From Pseudocercospora fijiensis CIRAD86 (Eukaryota; Ascomycota; Dothideomycetes; Mycosphaerellales; Mycosphaerellaceae), in the NCBI RefSeq assembly GCF_000340215.1, contig NW_006921556.1, positions 62,001-126,000 on the forward strand: a stretch of DNA of 64,000 nucleotides. Reading direction: 5' to 3'. Positions 62,041-64,000 of the stretch are shown here, piece after piece; the first letter of the stretch is position 1; each line of letters starts with the position of its first letter. The position numbers and the translations under genes were made by a program. The notes beneath the pieces are model-generated. The model did not search any database, was not told the DNA's origin, and was given only the letters and a program-made list of their open reading frames with translations.

Positions 62041-62359
62041 GTTAAAGCTAGTTCGTAGTAGTAGATATCTCTCCTCTTCTATATTATATATATATATATC
62101 TACTAGTTAGTAGCTTAGGGCGGAAATGCGTCTATAGTAATAAAAGTTTAGGTATATATCTAAAGTCTCTTCCTATACTAACGTAGTATTAAAGTATCTA
62201 TCTTAAAAAACATATATATTATCTATATCGGCGAAAGTTTAAGTATATACTAAAAGTTTCTCCCTCTACTAATATAGTATTAAAGTATCTAATATATATA
62301 TATAATAGCTAGTTAGTTAAAAATTGTCTATAGCTATACGCGAATACGTTTAGTATATA
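62041..62359. other. Gap with two decayed family B palindromes
   Basis: AAAGTTTAGGTATATATCTAAAGTCTC (62,147-62,173) and AAAGTTTAAGTATATACTAAAAGTTTC (62,234-62,260) are single palindromes, about 87 bp apart in near-direct repeats of their surroundings (TTAAAGTATCTA). No frame. Confidence 0.65.
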
Positions 62360-62870
62360 GCGCGCGTTCGAGATATAGCTCGCTATCGCCTACGAGACGT
62401 CGCGTTCGAGATACGGCGAGATATCGCGTTTAAGATATAGCTCGCTATCGCCTTCGAGATATCGCGTTCGAGATATCCGCTATCGCTTACGAGACGTCGC
62501 GTTCGAGATTTCCGCTCTCGCCTATAAGGCGTCGCGTTCGAGATATCGTATCCGAGATATCGTATTCGAGATATCGCTCGCTATCGCGTTCGAGATATCG
62601 TATCCGAGATATCGTATTCGAGATATCGCTCGCTATTACGTTCGAGATATCGCGTTCGAGATATCGCTCGCTATCGCGTTTAAGATATCGTATTTTAGAT
62701 ATCGCGTTCTAGATATCGCTCGCTATCGCCTTCGAGATATCGCATTCGAGATATAGCTTACTATCGCGGTTTAAGATATCGTATTTTAGATATCGTATTT
62801 TAAATATCGTATTTAAGATAGGGCTACGCCTTCGAGGTATTACGTTCGAGATATAGCTCGCTATCGCCCC
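62360..62870. repeat. Degenerate minisatellite, GCGTTCGAGATATCGCTCGCTATC type
   Basis: Variants of CGCGTTCGAGATATCG and CTCGCTATCG alternate for about 500 bp, with higher-order units of 60-70 bp near 62,535-62,640. It has no credible frame. CpG is dense and only TpA variants differ, as RIP would make. Confidence 0.85.
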
Positions 62871-62966
62871 CTTCTATTATAGTAGCTACCTAGAAAGCAC
62901 CGATAAGTCCTATAAGCTAGCTGCTATATTATAAAGTAATATCGGATTTAAGTTACCTTAGTAGTA

Positions 62967-63168
62967 GGACGCCTAGGTCGCCTAGGTCGCCTAGTACGCC
63001 TAGTATACCTAGTACGCTTAGGACGCCTAGGACGCCTAGTATACCTAGTACGTCTAGGACGCCTAGTATACCTAGTACGCCTAGGACGCCTAGTACGTCT
63101 AGGACGCTTAGAACGCCTAGGACGCCTAGGACGCCTAGGTCGCCTAGGACGCCTAGGTCGCCTAGTTA
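62967..63168. repeat. 9-bp tandem repeat (CCTAGGACG), about 22 copies
   Basis: CCTAGGACG, CCTAGGTCG, CCTAGTACG and CCTAGTATA follow one another without a break. CCTAGG makes each unit partly self-complementary. Confidence 0.9.
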
Positions 63169-63242
63169 GCCGCCTATTTAGCCGTATAACGTAATATCTT
63201 AGGGACTCCCGCGGAGGCTGTATATAGTAGAATAATACGTTA

Positions 63243-63695
63243 TATATTAATATACGAACGACGGGACTATACTAAACTACGCGTACGTATATATAGACGA
63301 TAGTAAGCGAGATATATAGAGTCGTAGGATAGATCCGAGTAGTAGGAAGGAACCGGAAGATAGGGAAGAGCTAGGAGAAATATATTTACTTAAAAGCGGT
63401 TATACGCGCGCCGCGTAAGTCGGCTAGGAAATAAAGGCGCTACGAGATAGTAGATAAGCGAAATACGCGCGCGCGCTTAGCGTATAAGGAAGGACCTAAA
63501 GGTAGAGGTTTACTAAGAAGCTAGTAAGTAGGATATACGTACTTACGCTTACGCGTCGGACGCGCTAGACGGCCGTAGGGCGGAATACTAAGGAAGGGGC
63601 TCTCCTTCTAAGGTACCTTTCTTCCTTTCTTCGTAGTTCGTCTTATATAGATAGTAGCTATATTAATTTAGTGCTCCCTTTAGTTTAGTTTAAAG
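63243..63695 (+). repeat. LTR-like dispersed repeat, copy 2
   Basis: It matches 8,751-9,214 over its full length in the same orientation, with small indels. It has a TATA-like CTTATATAGATAG near 63,643. It lies between two minisatellites, with no internal retroelement sequence on either side, which fits a solo LTR. Confidence 0.6.
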
Positions 63696-63750
63696 TTTCG
63701 TATATATTCTTAGCTACTAACCCTTATACCTTCGTTAATAAGATATTATA

Positions 63751-64000
63751 TTCGGGATACGGCTCGCTTTCGCCTTCGGGATACGACTCGCTTTTACCTT
63801 CGGGATGCGGCTCGCTTTTACCTTCGGGATACGGCTCGCTTTCGCCTTCGGGATACGGCTCGCTTTCGCCTTTAGGATACGGCTCGCTTTCGCCTTCGGA
63901 ATACGGCTCGCTCTCGGGATACGGCTCGCCCCCGGATTTCGGGAAGCGGCTCGCTCTCGGGTATCGGAAAGTAGGGCTTACCTCGGTATTCGGCCCGCTC
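63751..64000. repeat. 24-bp minisatellite running into the window edge
   Basis: TTCGGGATACGGCTCGCTTTCGCC repeats from 63,751; the last 100 bp shorten to CTCGGGATACGGCTCGC. It continues past the end of the window. Confidence 0.9.

Overview
The window looks like a heavily degenerated repeat-rich region, probably subtelomeric or heterochromatic, of a filamentous ascomycete. The main sign is repeat-induced point mutation (RIP). CpA and its complement TpG are almost absent over most of the 64 kb, while TpA is abundant and CpG, CpC and CpT survive. Reading frames are therefore broken mostly by TAG/TAA where Gln or Trp codons stood, and many ATG starts have become ATA. GT-AG introns with CTAAC-like branch sites and a short TTAGGG run fit a fungus. 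I see no intact gene; nearly every coding feature below is a RIP pseudogene read through its stops.

Layout. 1-12.7 kb is transposon debris: a MULE transposase (minus), a Ty3/gypsy integrase remnant (plus), and two related MULEs standing head to head (4.80-9.33 kb minus, 9.38-12.72 kb plus). The first of the pair was hit by a 401-bp TA-flanked MITE and by a 464-bp LTR-like repeat, which occurs again at 63.2 kb. 13.2-43.8 kb is a block of about nine genes: an unknown protein, a telomere-linked-type RecQ helicase with a DUF3505-like zinc-finger start, two unknown minus-strand genes, two small unknown genes, two paralogous SNF2-like ATPases and one more unknown gene. Four of these genes are preceded by copies of the same promoter cassette. 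Introns and intergenic gaps across the block carry one family of palindromes (family A, core TTTTGCCGGCCGGCAAAA), which is also the core of a 95-bp tandem array and probably of a 48-bp tandem array.

44.8-47.4 kb is a repeat mosaic: hexamer array, TTAGGG motif, 273-bp units, and a fragment of an NFX1/Hrr1-type helicase with an in-frame 255-bp duplication. 47.7-62.3 kb is a second block: a very long unknown protein, a divergent minus-strand gene with an F-box-like start, and a third SNF2-like ATPase. Its introns and gaps carry a different palindrome family (family B, ACTTTAGGTACGTACCTAAAGT). 62.3-64 kb is minisatellite DNA plus the second LTR-like copy.

Most notable is a pair of helicase-rich multigene blocks, each with its own palindrome family in introns and gaps, and in the first block a shared promoter cassette. 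That is what one expects of a large self-contained genetic element now silenced by RIP, but no recombinase, capsid or polymerase was recognised, so its identity is open. All homology calls come from reading translations by eye; gene limits are approximate.
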